Position numbers and translations under genes: made by a program
Notes under the pieces: generated by a model
Seen by the model: the letters and a program-made list of their open reading frames with translations, nothing else
Told to the model about the DNA's origin: nothing
The model's database searches: none
In this document: piece after piece, positions 23,873-35,546 of the stretch
Layout of the letters: each line of letters opens with the position of its first letter
How positions within the stretch are numbered: position 1 is the stretch's first letter
Assembly (NCBI GenBank): GCA_020747065.1
Contig: JAGMVK010000017.1
Span: 868,001-932,000 of the forward strand
Direction of reading: 5' to 3'
DNA: 64,000 nucleotides
From: Cadophora sp. MPI-SDFR-AT-0126
Lineage: Eukaryota > Ascomycota > Leotiomycetes > Helotiales > Ploettnerulaceae

Positions 23873-25571
23873 AGGTATACTTTTGGATGGGAGGTCATTG
23901 GTTGTTCATTGATTGGTTGGGTGGGTGAAGGACTTGATGATGCATGGATGTATCATTTGAGGGCCCTGTATATTTTCGACATGAGAGGAGATGAGATGCG
24001 TGGAGGATGAGAGGACTGATGCCTGTCATTATCACAAGAGTGGTGGTGGTGTTTACGGAGTATGGTGTGGAATGTGCATTAGGGTTATCATTATTGGGGT
24101 TGGAGTAACGAATATGAAAATGATTCTTCTTTCCGTTCTAGTAGCAATCGTACTTGCGTTTATGAATGTTTGCTTTTTGTTGATGTGATGGAGGCATAGC
24201 GTTAGCCTTTTCAGCCTGTTTTCGTGAAGTGCATTATTCGGCCAAGCTCGGTCGGTAGTTCAACCTTTTTTCCCAAGCTTCGACGCAACTGTCTTCATGG
24301 GTACCGTACGTACGTTGTTTAGTAGATATCTTTCCATCCAAATTCTATAACCAAAATGACTTCGAAACTCCTCTGGACTACCACCTGATCCATCCATTGC
24401 AGCTATCGCAGACACAGCCTAAAATAGAAATCGAGTGACCGTGCCTTTTCCAAAGTTGCGATTCATCACGTGTCTTTATCGATAAGCCCAGGTCAAGTCA
24501 AGTCAAGCAGCAGGGATTGGGATTGTTGCCCAAGCTACGGCGGCAGACCAGGGCAGTGATCTCCAGCTGACTGACAGCACAGCACAGAGCAAGACGACGG
24601 GCCCAGGACACACACATGCAAGACGAGAAGCACAGCAGGCTGCAGACCACAAGACCTGTCTATCAATCATCATCAACCTGTGCCCGAGAATTTGGGACGA
24701 GTGGATGCAACAATACGCTCTGAAAGCTATTCTATTCTACATCACAAGCCTTTTCGCTGATCTCATATCTGCTGTGCCTTATTCGCTAAGCCCTGACTGA
24801 AGTGAAATGCAATCAATGCTTGTACTGTATGGAAGTGAAGGCGCGGCTTTTTGTTTCTCGAAGCACCGACCACCACCACCACGGAACTGAACGTGCACGT
24901 CAATATTGATTGATTTGGATTGACTCGCAGGCAAAGACAGAGCAAGACAAGCAGACACCATACTGTACGTTACGAGAACGACAAGCCATTTGCAGTGTTT
25001 ATTCGACTACTACCAATATCTACGACTGCGATTCCATTGCGTATCACAAGGCAACCAGACGCACTCTAGACTCGATCCCCCGCCAGCATCGTCACATCCC
25101 ACTACGTCTGCAGTCAGCCACCGCCGCAGGTCGAGAACAGCGCAAAAAAGAGAATTGCACTTCGAATCCCCTCACATTTCGACCTTGTCCTCGCCTGTAC
25201 CCACTCATATTGCTCGCCTATGCTGTTTGTCTCTGCGCGCGCTCAGACTGAAAGCAGCCTTCCGACCGCCAAGTGCACACTCGTTTCTTCCTTGCACTGC
25301 CTTGTCTTCCCTCCTCGTTACCTTTTCCTATCGACAGGGCTGGCTGGACAACATCCTTTTGGATTTCTTTAGACCTCCAGCTACACCACACTACCTCCGC
25401 CTTGACCACGGGCGCTGTTGACAAAGGACGACGAACGGCGTACGGCATCCAGGATTCGTTACAACTCTACGAATGCTAGAAATCCATAGCAACTGTTCAT
25501 GAGCTCCCTATCTTCCAAGCTGCTTAGATTCACTTCTTGTCTGCAATCCACCTCGAGTTGCAGCGCCCACA
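23873..25571. other. Intergenic, 1.7 kb, no gene seen
   Basis: No protein-like frame was found. A short direct repeat of GTCAA units lies near 24491-24510. The last 700 bases are rich in C and T blocks and may be the long leader and promoter of the J-domain protein gene. Confidence 0.45.
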
Positions 25572-28500
25572 ATGGTGAAGGCGGATCTCACTCGAGATTA
25601 CTATGGTGATCTCGAGATAGCTCCTGGGGCGGATGTCATAGAGATAAAGAAGCAGTTCAAGAAGCTAGGTAGGTTTGCTTGTAGGTCGAAGACGGTACAT
25701 CGCTAACAGCATACTTCAGCTCTTACCTACCATCCTGACCGCAACCCTGGCAGAGAAGCTGAAGTCACGGCGAAGTTCCAGAAAATCCAATCCGCACACG
25801 AGGTCCTCATTGATCCCCAAGAACGAGCAAAATACGATGCGAACAGAATTAGAGGCGCTTCGAGATATGGAGGAATGTCATCTGGTGTGAGAGGCAACCC
25901 TTGGTCACAAACAGCATCGCAATACCCTCCTCCACCCAAAGCTCCTACTGCACGATCGAGACCGCCTCCTCCTTCAACAGGTGCTAGAAGATACGAGAAG
26001 TTCGCTACACCGAATACTTCAGCATATCAAGCATCGCAAGAGGGCCCTCAAGCTCGGAAAGATACATACGAAGCTTGGGAGAAAGTTAGACATCAGAAGC
26101 CTACGCCAGGAGATGGAGGACCTGGGCCGGGGAAGACCTGGAGAACACCACAACCACCACCGAGAGGTACACCACAGTCAGGACGAGAGGAGAGCAATGC
26201 TAGGAAACATGCCCCACCACCACGCACAGGTCCTGGGTTCGAGGAGTTCAGAGAGGCTAATAGCCCGAGGCGAAGTCAGAGTACAAATAATGCGAGTCGG
26301 AAGGGGTTTATGCCTGCTACACCAGGCGCAGGAGATGAGCCACCTGCTCCCATGGGAGCCTACTTTACAGAGCGCAATAAGCCTGCGGCTCCTCCTGAAG
26401 TTCCACCTCGAGATCCACCGCGAGAGCAGGCTCCCAGGGACCCTTCTATGAGGGAACGTCCTCAATCCTCGCAACCCATCCCCAATCCATTGAAGCAATT
26501 TCAAGAAAAACCAATGGTTCACGAGCCACGCATCAGTACGCCATATGCGACGCACGGAGGCGAAAAGTTCAACCCATTCGAGAGCACTAATATCAACAGA
26601 TCTAAGAGTACTCGAGACCGTCACGACAGATTCGATGATGCCTATATCCCTCGGACCGGATCAGATTCCAACTTGAACTCGCCGCAGCGAGCTCGCTCAT
26701 TCGCTCAACGAACTTCTCCAAGAACGCATAAGACTACCTTTTCGGAGACTATCAACCTGGATCCTTCGAGTGAGGAGTCTAGCTCTGATAGCTTTGTACA
26801 GATGAATCCCCGTTCTCGTGTACCACGGACCAATGGTGCTACGAATGGAAAGTCGAACAGCGCTGCAAATGGTGCCGCCCAAAGTTCTCCCCAGGGACCA
26901 AGTGCTTCCAAGCAACCTGATACTAGTAAGCAAAAAGCACTCTTAAACGTTTTGAGGAACGCAAGCCTAGACCAAGAAGCCTGTGCTAACAGCAATGAAG
27001 ATGGTCAAACTACTCAGTCTACACGGCCTCAGACCCAGCCACAATCGCAAACCACCCAATCAAACGGAGAGTCAATGTATGCATATTCAAGTTTTTCGAA
27101 TTCAGTCAATTCTGATCGGCAGCGAGTTCCCAACTTCTCAGTCAAGCTTCCGACAGTTTCGGAAACCATCCGTTCTGGAGAGGCACCCGCAACGAGACGA
27201 GTACCCTCCAAGAACTTTACTGATTCGAGACCTGTGACACCTCCCAGTGGATTCACAGCTTCTGCGCAGTCTCTCAATGCTTTTGAGGGGCTTCAGCGGA
27301 GTCTCGTCGACCAGCTCCTTACAAATAAGCGTTCTGGTGGCAAGAAGTCCAATTCCAACTCTGGTTCTGCTGAGGCTCCACGCTTCGGACCCGGCAGCCA
27401 GGGATGGATGGATCCTCATTATCCACCGCATAAAAATTCTGCTTGGACCGAGTATAGGGATATTTCAACCCCGACGAGCCCGTCGAAGAAACCTAGACCG
27501 GTCAAGCATCTTCATACTGTTCACCCCTTTGATTATGAGCGTTCTCACCGTTACTGGGAGGAATTCAAGAAAATCAAGAATCAAGCTAATCACCCTGAGC
27601 GATCTTCTAGTTTTTCCTTCAATATCAACGATGAGACTTTCAACCGAACCAGACATCAATCAAATGGCTTCAGCAACAGTGCTGAGAACATCAGCACCAA
27701 GTTCACTCCGGAGGACTGGGATGGCAAGTTTGAAGCCGGTGCTGATTACTTCAAGCCAGAGGTCAAGTCTCGGGCTCAGTCCACCTCTCGACCAAGAGGA
27801 AGATCACCCGTCAAAATTCGTCCTGTTGATCCGAAATTCGCACAGCCTCGAGTTGAGTCGGAGACGCCCATTGAATCTCCAGGCGGTACTAAGTTTTCGG
27901 CTGAGGAGTGGAATGAGACTTTCAAGCCACAAACGTTCATGCCAACAGCCATGCCCCCTCCTCCTCGGACGTCTACGACACCCAGCAGGAAACGGACTGG
28001 ACCTACCATTCGACCAACTATGGGCACTGCCGCAGTTGTGGATGATAGTGAGACTTCTGATGAGAAACCACTCTTCACTGGTCGCAAGAACATGAATTCC
28101 ATGCCTTCGAGTCCTGAGCCCATGGATGTAGATACACCTCCCACGACAAACACCGTCCCTCAATACGCTTCTACGCCCAACGGTCATTTGAAAGTCAACA
28201 CTGAGCCTCAGAAACGTGCAGCATCAACATCAGGATCCCAGTCACCAACCGACACTGAAGGCCTCAAAGTCAATTTCGACGACCTCAAGATCCAAGACCT
28301 GATGTCAACACTCGCCCTCCCGACACCACCTCAACCGCCTGCCCTCCCTGTGGGTGATACTGAGTACGAACGTCCTAGCCGAGCATCCTACGAAGACTAC
28401 CTCAAGCGCTACGCAAAGTATATGGGCGAATGGGACATCTTCAACAGCAAGTACCTCCTCCACATGGTCGCTCGTCGGCGCCAGAACGACAACCTCAAGG

Positions 28501-28715
28501 ATAGGCGATGGACGGACCGAAATGGCACTGAGATATATAGGCTGGGATTGAAGGAGGATCAGGCTGTGTTGAAACGCTGGGGCGAGATGCAGGAGATGCA
28601 TGAGTTGGTCGTGAAGGCATTTGTGGTTATGCGGGAGCGGATGAAGACGAGAGAGGAGAGAGAGGGAATTCCGCCTCCGAGTGATCGGCCTAGACCGAGG
28701 AAGAAGACTCATTGA
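25572..28715 (+). CDS. J-domain co-chaperone with a long disordered region
   Basis: Exons are 25572-25668 and 25720-28715 (1,030 aa); the 51-bp intron splits helix II of the J domain. Residues 8-78 form the J domain, with DYYGDLEIAPGAD, the HPD tripeptide in LTYHPDRNPG, and AHEVLIDPQERAKYD. HPD is essential for stimulating the Hsp70 ATPase. From about 80 to 900 the protein is Pro/Ser/Arg-rich and low-complexity, and I find no zinc finger or substrate-binding domain of class A or B J proteins, so it is a class C member. The last 110 residues (YEDYLKRYAKYMGEWDIFN to the end) are helical, charged and probably a conserved terminal module. Its client is unknown. Confidence 0.85.
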
Positions 28716-30072
28716 AGGGGTCGAAGCTGCAAACTTCTTGCATATGTTGATCGGTCTTCCCATGGAAGTTGAGATATTGACGTTTGGGTTATGACATTTG
28801 TCTGCAGCAATCGAGCGAACGAGACGACGTGAAATGACGAGCGGCTGCGAAAAATTTACTATAGTCCCGAAGGAAAGCGAGCGAGCGAGCGATACGATGC
28901 GATCTGCGTGGTTGAATTCCACTAATTTTCCCCCTTCTGCTTATTGTTTTGCATGCATGGCGAGTTCCACGAACACGATCAGGAACTTTTCCATCAGTCT
29001 AGTTCTTTTTGATTGATACCCTGGGTTCGCTTTCCGTGGTTAGGTTGCGATGGGTTGGGAGGGTTCAGTCTACTCTGCTTGGTCCTACTATGACATCTTC
29101 AGCGCTTGATACCTCGTCTTTGTCTGACGGAGGAGGTGGAGGCACATACACGCATGGGTTCCGGGTTCTGGATCAAGGATGGAGGAACCTCCAACCAACA
29201 GAAGTTTTTCTATGCAAGAAAGACCCTGCTAGCTTGACTGGATGGTATTTACTTTTGGTGCACATTTACTGTAAAAATATTTCGGTATTGGGCGTAGAGG
29301 GGTGTGAATGGAAATGGAAATGGAAATGGAAGTAAGAGCGAATACAGAATACTAGTGCATACATGCATTGCGAGGCGTTAGTTCTCAGGTCTGCTTCGGT
29401 CTGGGTACGTCGTTTTTCGCATGAGCTGCACGAGGCGCGATATAGCAGTGAGTGGCAAGGCTAGAGCGGAAGGATCATGCTACTACTTGACTACTACCGA
29501 GCAACTTACCTTCTCAGATGATGTGCCTGAATGGATGGAATGGGAATGAAACGGAATGCAGTTGATTGATTGGACTGACTGACTTGCTGGAATTGGAATT
29601 GGAATTGGAGCGCGATCTGCAGCGGGCGAGTGAGTGAGTGAGTGAGAGAGAGAGAGAGCAGAGCTATAGTCGAGTATGTAGTCAGTCACTAAATCTCCGT
29701 CTTCGTCTCCATCAAATCCTCACTCTCTTAACGTAGATTTCCTTTACCCAGCTCCCCTTCCCCACTCCAGACTCAAAATAATCTGACCGTTCCCAACCTA
29801 GCATGCATGGCCAGGCCGAGGGCGAGGGCTGGCTATAGAAGGAATTGGCAACATTTCTAACTGCCGCGTTCGCTTTTCGGAGAGATTAAGCGAAGTCTAC
29901 ACTTGAACGTTATGGATCACGAGGGTATGTATTGGCAATACATCAGGTGAATTCTGATGTTCGGTTGGGGTCTGAAAATTATCATCCTGCACCGGGCTAG
30001 GTAAGACCCGTTTAACGTACAAAGGCATCATCCGTTGAACGAAAAGCCCATGATTCCCAACACCTGTTCCAT
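28716..30072. other. Intergenic, 1.36 kb, with simple repeats
   Basis: No supportable gene. This begins the accessory-looking part of the window. It contains several short tandem repeats, listed separately, and otherwise unremarkable sequence. Confidence 0.45.
29308..29659. repeat. Cluster of microsatellites
   Basis: Three short tandem repeats lie within 350 bp: ATGGAA units at about 29308-29332, GGAATT units at about 29589-29609, and GAGT units running into GA dinucleotides at about 29628-29659. They lie outside any gene I can support. Confidence 0.8.
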
Positions 30073-30113
30073 TATAGTGATTAAATATAGTGATTAAATA
30101 TAGTGATTAAATA
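30073..30113. repeat. 13-bp minisatellite, left part (three units)
   Basis: Three exact copies of TATAGTGATTAAA at 30073-30085, 30086-30098 and 30099-30111, followed by TA. The same unit continues in the same orientation at 33287. The two parts read as one array split by the intervening element. Confidence 0.9.
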
Positions 30114-30214
30114 CAGTCGCTTACAAAATCGGCTTCCCCTCCGCACTCGCTAGAAGATTCGGAGCCCCACCTAAGCGACAGAGCTAAGTGAGGGATCATG
30201 TCTCCAGCAAGTGC
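30114..30214 (+). repeat. Left terminal inverted repeat, 101 bp
   Basis: It begins CAGTCGCTTACAAAATCGGC and ends AGCAAGTGC, and aligns without gaps to the reverse complement of 33186-33286. A weaker direct copy of its inner part follows at 30231-30287 (TTGCAAATTCGGCTTCACAC and AGAAGATTCTGAGC), so the left end has a subterminal repeat. Confidence 0.85.
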
Positions 30215-31117
30215 TGCCGTCAGCTCAAAGTCACTTGCAAATTCGGCTTCACACCCTCTCGCTTAAGAAGATTCTGAGCACCATCTCATCCATTTTTGGC
30301 ACTGACGCCATACCTTCTTTGCTCTCCCGTGTCCTCTTTGTTTGCCTGGCTCCTCGTCTAAAAGTTGCTATGTGACACCCAGTCCGATTGCTTGGTATTA
30401 GGACGCTGAAAGACTTGATTGCTTGAAGTACGTGAATACAGGGACGAATGATTACAGTATTTGCTTGCTTGATCGAGTGAAGACATCCCCAAATCCACCT
30501 GCTTTAGGTTGTCGGCGTGCGGGACCGCGCGTTACTAGTTATGTGATGTTATTGGGAAATTGACACAAGTGGTGCATTGATTGATTCGAGGACGCACCGG
30601 GCTTGGCATGTAGATTTAAATATCCCCAACAGAAAACGACGGCATGTGTTCGACCCACGCATCTTTATTGCGCTAAAGAGAGCTTGTTTAATACTACAGA
30701 TCTGGAGGTCCACTTTGCAAGACTATGCCATAATCTCTGTTAAGGCATGCACCCTTGGTGCTGGCCACAAGATGCTCGCTATGCTTCTTCATGTGATAAA
30801 TTTTATTTTGGAATTAATATCTAACTCCAAACACATGGAGACTTTCGCGAAAATGGAACGGTTTTCAAAGTCGCTGGCCTTCAAGTGATGGCACCAGGTG
30901 GCGTTTTGTTGGGAATGCAATCATCCAACCTGCTGCCAGTTCGTGTAGGACGAAACCAAGCGCACTAAAACCTGACTGCAAACGGGCGTCTGTCCACGAA
31001 CCCAACTTCTTTTGCGCATCGTATATAAGTGTTGTTGACGCAAAGAATCATCTTTCGAGCGTAGAAGAAAGGTCGACTCACCGCAGTAAGAAACGTCGAA
31101 AGCTCGCTCTTGTCAAA
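30215..31117. other. Non-coding interior of the TIR element upstream of the lipase
   Basis: This contains the degenerate subterminal copy at 30231-30287 and then about 830 bp with no supportable gene. The 103-codon open frame at 30577-30888 has no recognisable content. The lipase promoter must lie here. Confidence 0.45.
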
Positions 31118-32938
31118 ATGAATCCGATGACCTATCCTATCAACAATGGAAATGTGGGCATCCATCAGTTGCGACGTGAAGTCGCAGCACTCCAAATTTT
31201 GCGACCACTCGTGCCCGTACAGAAAGACCCAATAGTTTTAGGTAATGCGTTAATCTGACACTGTACGAAAGAAATAGAGCATGACTGACGCAATGATTTA
31301 TAGTTCCTGGATTCAGCGGATGGGGCCGACCCCTTCTGGGAACGGTGAACTATTTCGGCGGCTTTGAGGACTTGCCTTTAATTCTGTCTCGGCTGGGCTA
31401 TATAGTCATTGTGGCTCGCATTGGCCCGATTTCAACTAACAGAGAGCGAGCTTGCGAGATCTTCGCGCAGCTCACTAATGTCGGCTTCCCTGGACCTGGG
31501 TAGAACTACCGTATCGCCGCAGGAGTATTTGGGCTAACTTGAACAGGGGATTTGACCTGCCAGGCGCACCTGCAACCTTGATGCCTGTCAATTTCGGCAA
31601 TGCACATCCATCCCCTCATCCGAACTTGCTGGCGACCGCTCAAACCTGGAGAGCAGTACTCTACGACCCTCCCGCGAATGGTCTTCCAGCAAACTGGCAA
31701 TGGAGTGCGACCAATAAGATCAACTTCATCTGCCATTCACAGGGTGGTACAACCATCAGGTATCTGATTGAGCTATTGTCTGGAACGAGTGATCCCAGCC
31801 TGCCGCAATTCCTTGGTACTTTCCGTCAAAATTGGATTAATTCCGTCGTCACTTTAGGCACCCCCCATAAGGGCACAACGGTGACAGACGTGGCGAATGT
31901 AACCTGCTCATTCCGCTAGTATTGTTCATGATGGATAATATCTAATTCTTTAGTAGGATTTCCTTCCCCTGAGCAACTTAGATCTCCTCATAGACTTCAT
32001 TACCTCGTGCTCATTTGAACCGCGGCAGAATAGGATTTACGATCTCCACCTGGACCATTGGGGATTTGCTCGTCGTACTACACCACTGGAGACCTACCAG
32101 GCTATGCGTGCGAGGATTGCCCCCGATGTTATCGCATGGTGGACTGGCCGCGATAACGGACTTTTCGACAACAGTCTTCGAGGTGTAAGGAATCTGGACG
32201 CGTTTGCCCAGGCAACTTCGCCACATATCTATTACTTCACGATGTCTTTCTGTGCCACGCAACCATTCCCAAATAGAGTTTTTACCGATAGGGATATAAA
32301 CGAGTTTTTGGCATTGTTCCCAGCATTCAATCCCGGAGGCATAGTGGGCAAGTTTAGTACAATTTTTAAGTTTCAACAATTCGGTACTTGGCTTGGGGTT
32401 TTCCCAACGCTTCGCGCAGCTCTGACGTGGATCACTGATATGGCGAACCGCCACCTTCAGCAGATGGGATATTTTTCCCAAATTCCGCGACCTGGAACAC
32501 ATATACCACGGCCGGACATGCTCCCAGTCATAGCATTCCCTGCCTACGCCATAGGAGAACGCAACATACCCGCCAACGCATTACCAAATATTAGTTCAGA
32601 GCAATTCAGGCCCAACGACGGCATCGTGAATACCAGATCGATGGACGGCCCTGTTGCGGGACCTGTGAATAATGGGAGTTTTGCAGCTCAGCTCGCCGCA
32701 CCTGGTCCACTGCCTGTTAGGGGGATATATTGGCATTTAGGAACGAATTCGACAATTGATCATGCTGACCAAATCGGGGTGTTCACAAATGACGCTACGG
32801 TAAGACTTTGCCTCTATGAAATTCTAATATATCTCGAGCAGTCTGATAGGTCACCAGATCTCACTAACGGCGATATAGAAATCCGAGGTGCAGGCTATGT
32901 ACATGTTGTTTGCAGAGCTGGGAGACCGTCTCTCATAA
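31118..32938 (+). CDS. Lipase related to bacterial family I.5 (Geobacillus/Staphylococcus-type), five exons
   Basis: Exons are 31118-31241, 31304-31499, 31547-31898, 31957-32799 and 32879-32938 (524 aa). All joins close in frame; the last exon restores TKSEVQAMYMLFAELGDRLS and a stop. The protein follows the alpha/beta-hydrolase plan of family I.5 lipases: oxyanion region VPGFSGWGRPLLG, NYFGG, IGPISTNRERACEIFAQL, nucleophile elbow CHSQGG (Ser171), LGTPHKGTT, DLHLDHWGFARR, catalytic acid in NDGIVNTRSM (Asp445) and His493 in TIDHADQIG. The elbow has Cys where bacterial members usually have Ala. The His-rich zinc loop of the bacterial enzymes is not evident. No signal peptide is apparent, so a cytosolic role or unconventional export must be considered. 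The intact triad and introns argue for a functional gene. It is the only gene inside the TIR element. Confidence 0.85.
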
Positions 32939-33185
32939 GTAGCTTCAGTGTTTTCCTTTTCCCAGCCTCTCCTGGCCGACGGCCAGACATAGGCTAGGAT
33001 GACTGAGCAGTAGAAAAAGGCTAGGAAAAGCAGCTTGAAAACGCAGAAAGGAAAGGAAAGACTAGTGTCAAGTGCAATATACAAGGCTCAAAAACGAGCA
33101 AAAGCAACCATTAATTTCAACGCTCAACTATTGTATAATATTCTTGAAGGTTCAGTTCATTCTGTCGACGGTTGTGATGTACTTG
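32939..33185. other. Non-coding interior of the TIR element downstream of the lipase
   Basis: About 250 bp between the lipase stop and the right inverted repeat. I see no gene; the lipase terminator should be here. Confidence 0.45.
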
Positions 33186-33286
33186 GCGCTTGCTAGGCAC
33201 ATGATACTTCGCTCAGCCCTGTCGTTTAGGTGGGGCTCCAAATCTTCTCGTGAGTGCGGAGGGGAAGCCGATTTCGTAAGCGACTG
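33186..33286 (-). repeat. Right terminal inverted repeat, 101 bp
   Basis: The reverse complement starts CAGTCGCTTACGAAATCGGC and matches 30114-30214 with substitutions only. It is followed directly by TA and the continuation of the 13-bp minisatellite. Confidence 0.85.
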
Positions 33287-33321
33287 TATAGTGATTAAAT
33301 ATAGTGATTAAATATAGTGAT
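33287..33321. repeat. 13-bp minisatellite, right part
   Basis: Two full TATAGTGATTAAA units at 33287-33299 and 33300-33312, then a partial TATAGTGAT. The orientation matches the left part at 30073-30113. Confidence 0.9.
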
Positions 33322-33434
33322 CCAACACCGAGCCGAGTGCTTCCCAAAACAGATTCCAAGGGGTGAATCATCCGCATTAAACATAGTCCCACGCTCTCCA
33401 GCAAGGAAAACATTTTCGAGTTGGACCACAAATT

Positions 33435-34945
33435 CTAAAACGGCGAAGTTTCCGAGCCTTCAGACCCAACATAATTCCCCCCCGAGCCCAACGATCCATC
33501 CACACTACTCTCGCTCTTCAAACCCCTCACATCCAAATCCACCATCCCCATCGTCTCCATCGGCCACCTCATCCAACAGCTCAGCCTCCCACCCAACTCC
33601 CTATCCACAACCTTCAACATGAACTCCGGCCACCCGTCCAACCACCACCTGTGTTCCCACTTATACAGCAGAACGCAGTAGCACGCAAGCACCACCATCG
33701 CTTCCGGCCTCCCAGCTACCAACAGCCCCAAGTACTCCGTGGAGATCGTCACGGGCCACCAGAACAGCGAACGCACTTCATGCGGTGCTTGTCCGGCAAA
33801 CGTATGTCGGAGGAGACCCAGCGCCGCTTGCAGGATCTCGTAATCAGCAGCCGTTGCCGTCCTATAGAAGAATTCCAAGAGAGCATCGAGATGCTCATCA
33901 AAATACTCTGCTTTCATCCCCTCGGCTCCAGGATCCGTCGTGGTCGGCCGCGGCTCTGGATTCACCATCCTCGCAAACGGACCTACAGAGACCCACTCCA
34001 AACACGGATTCACGATCGTGGAGACGCCTCTTAGGAGCGTGAACCATTCCAGGACTCTGGAATACTCGAGGTCGAGGCGAGGCTGAGCGCAGGAAGAGAC
34101 GAAAATCATGCCTGAGCAGGCGAAGACGGCGTGGCAGTTTGAAGGCGTGATGTCCTCGATGAGGATTTTCCGGAAAAGGGCGATCGTGGCGTTATAGTGT
34201 GCTATTGCTGCTTCGGAGTACTGGCGTCTCTGCTGAGGGGTTGAGGAGTAGCGTGCGAGGTGGAAGCCTGATACGGAGAGGATGCTGTCTGTGTGGATGA
34301 AGGCAAGGCCATGAGTTTCAGCAGTCTACTCTTTCAAATCTACATGTATGTATCCCGGGAACGTTACTCTAAGTGGGGAGAAGAAAAAGTACAGTAACGT
34401 CTTGACTCTTGAGCGAGATGAAAAAAACTTCGGAGATAAGCATAAGAGAAAATCACATACGGATCAGAAAATCATATTTAAACGCCTCTCCCACCATCGC
34501 GACTCTAAACAGCTCATTGACGCCCTCTCGATTCGAAAGCGTGTCCGCAGTCGCCGTCGTGAAATTATGCAAGAGTTCCAAGTCACGCAGCTGATTAGGC
34601 GGGATCGGACTCGCTACCTGCGACGCCGACGAGTCGAGCTGGGAGGTTGATGAGGGTGGGGAATCATGAGTCTCGCTGAAGGAACATGGGACGCGGTGTT
34701 TTGTACATGGGGTGCAGCGTGGACTCTGCTCGTCGCACTCTTGGATGGTTAGCATTGTTTGTTTTTAAATTGACTAAGTTAGTGATGGAAATATAGACGG
34801 ACCAGGACGAGGGGGGGAAAGAGAGAGGAAGGGAGCCAGCGGTCTCGGCTGGCGGAGGGAGGGGAGGTCACACCTTGATTTTACGCCTTTTGCATTGCAG
34901 ACAGCCTTTCCGTGATTTGCGATGTGAAAGACGTGAATTATTCAT
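33435..34945 (-). CDS. Zn2Cys6 transcription factor, UPC2-like, three exons
   Basis: On the minus strand the exons are 34945-34874, 34737-34461 and 34288-33435 (400 aa). Introns are 136 and 172 bp, longer than elsewhere in the window. The first exon gives HRKSRKGCLQCKRRKIK and the second continues CDEQSPRCTPCTKHRVPC, making a complete C-x2-C-x6-C-x6-C-x2-C-x6-C cluster at residues 15-42. The region after it (DLELLHNFTTATADTLS, then YDFLIHSILSVSGFHLARYSS across the second junction) matches the regulatory domain of sterol-uptake-control (UPC2-like) regulators. It should be a nuclear DNA-binding activator or repressor; its targets are unknown. It ends about 150 bp from the right end of the TIR element and transcribes towards it. 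Confidence 0.82.
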
Positions 34946-35546
34946 AGCTTCGAGAAGATAGTGATGGAGATGTGGGGCCCTCTGATCTGGTCTGCCTTCC
35001 TCTGATGAGTGAGTACGAGATATTCGGATTTTGGTTATTCTAAGAAATTAAGAAATTGGTATTAAGGGGCGGACGGGGGCGGGCGGAGACCGAGATATTC
35101 GGAATGAGGAATTCTGCTTGCTTGTTCCACCGAAACCTGGAAACACTAAGCTTTTATGAACGTAGTTGAGTATCGGTCGACGTTGGGGGAGGCACGGGAG
35201 TCAGGAGAGTTTCAGCGAAAGGCTGTGAGGGGCGCAAGGCAAGGCTTGTCACGTCCCTAGCTCCAACTTTGTTTGGACGCCCAAGCTGACAACTGCCCTC
35301 AGAGAGAGGTTCGTTTCAGAGTTATGCAAACTTTATGTTTGCCGGACAGCCGACTTGTTCTGTACAAATACCCTCGTACTCAGACGAATCATGATGAAGG
35401 GTGTGTGTGGTGTTAAGAAACTCTTCCAATGAGCAACTCTCCTCGCTTTTGCAACCGTGCATTTAAACTTTTAAACTTTCAGGGGGGACGATCTCTACCG
35501 CAACGTAAAAGTCGTCGGGAGCGGAGCCGGCTCCAGCTCCCGCGAG

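Larger units (their letters stand above)
30114..33286. mobile_element. TIR element with TA flanks carrying a lipase gene (Tc1/mariner-like, non-autonomous)
   Basis: The segment is 3,173 bp. Its ends are inverted repeats of 101 bp: 30114-30214 starting CAGTCGCTTAC, and 33186-33286 ending GTAAGCGACTG. The arms are about 85-90% identical by eye, and several differences are C/T or G/A. Each end is flanked by TA, the target duplication typical of Tc1/mariner elements. Removing the segment and one TA rejoins the 13-bp minisatellite in perfect register. No transposase-like frame is visible; the only gene inside is the lipase. Seen: arms, TA flanks, split array. Inferred: mobility and superfamily. 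It could be a non-autonomous element that captured a gene, or two small elements bracketing it, though the register of the array favours one insertion. Confidence 0.7.

Noticed and set aside
30073..30111. Regular 13-bp repeats considered as a CRISPR-like array
   Set aside because: The units are contiguous with no spacers, and the genome is fungal.
30577..30888. 103-codon open frame within the TIR element, considered as a transposase remnant
   Set aside because: No DDE/DDD catalytic residues, helix-turn-helix or other transposase motif can be seen.
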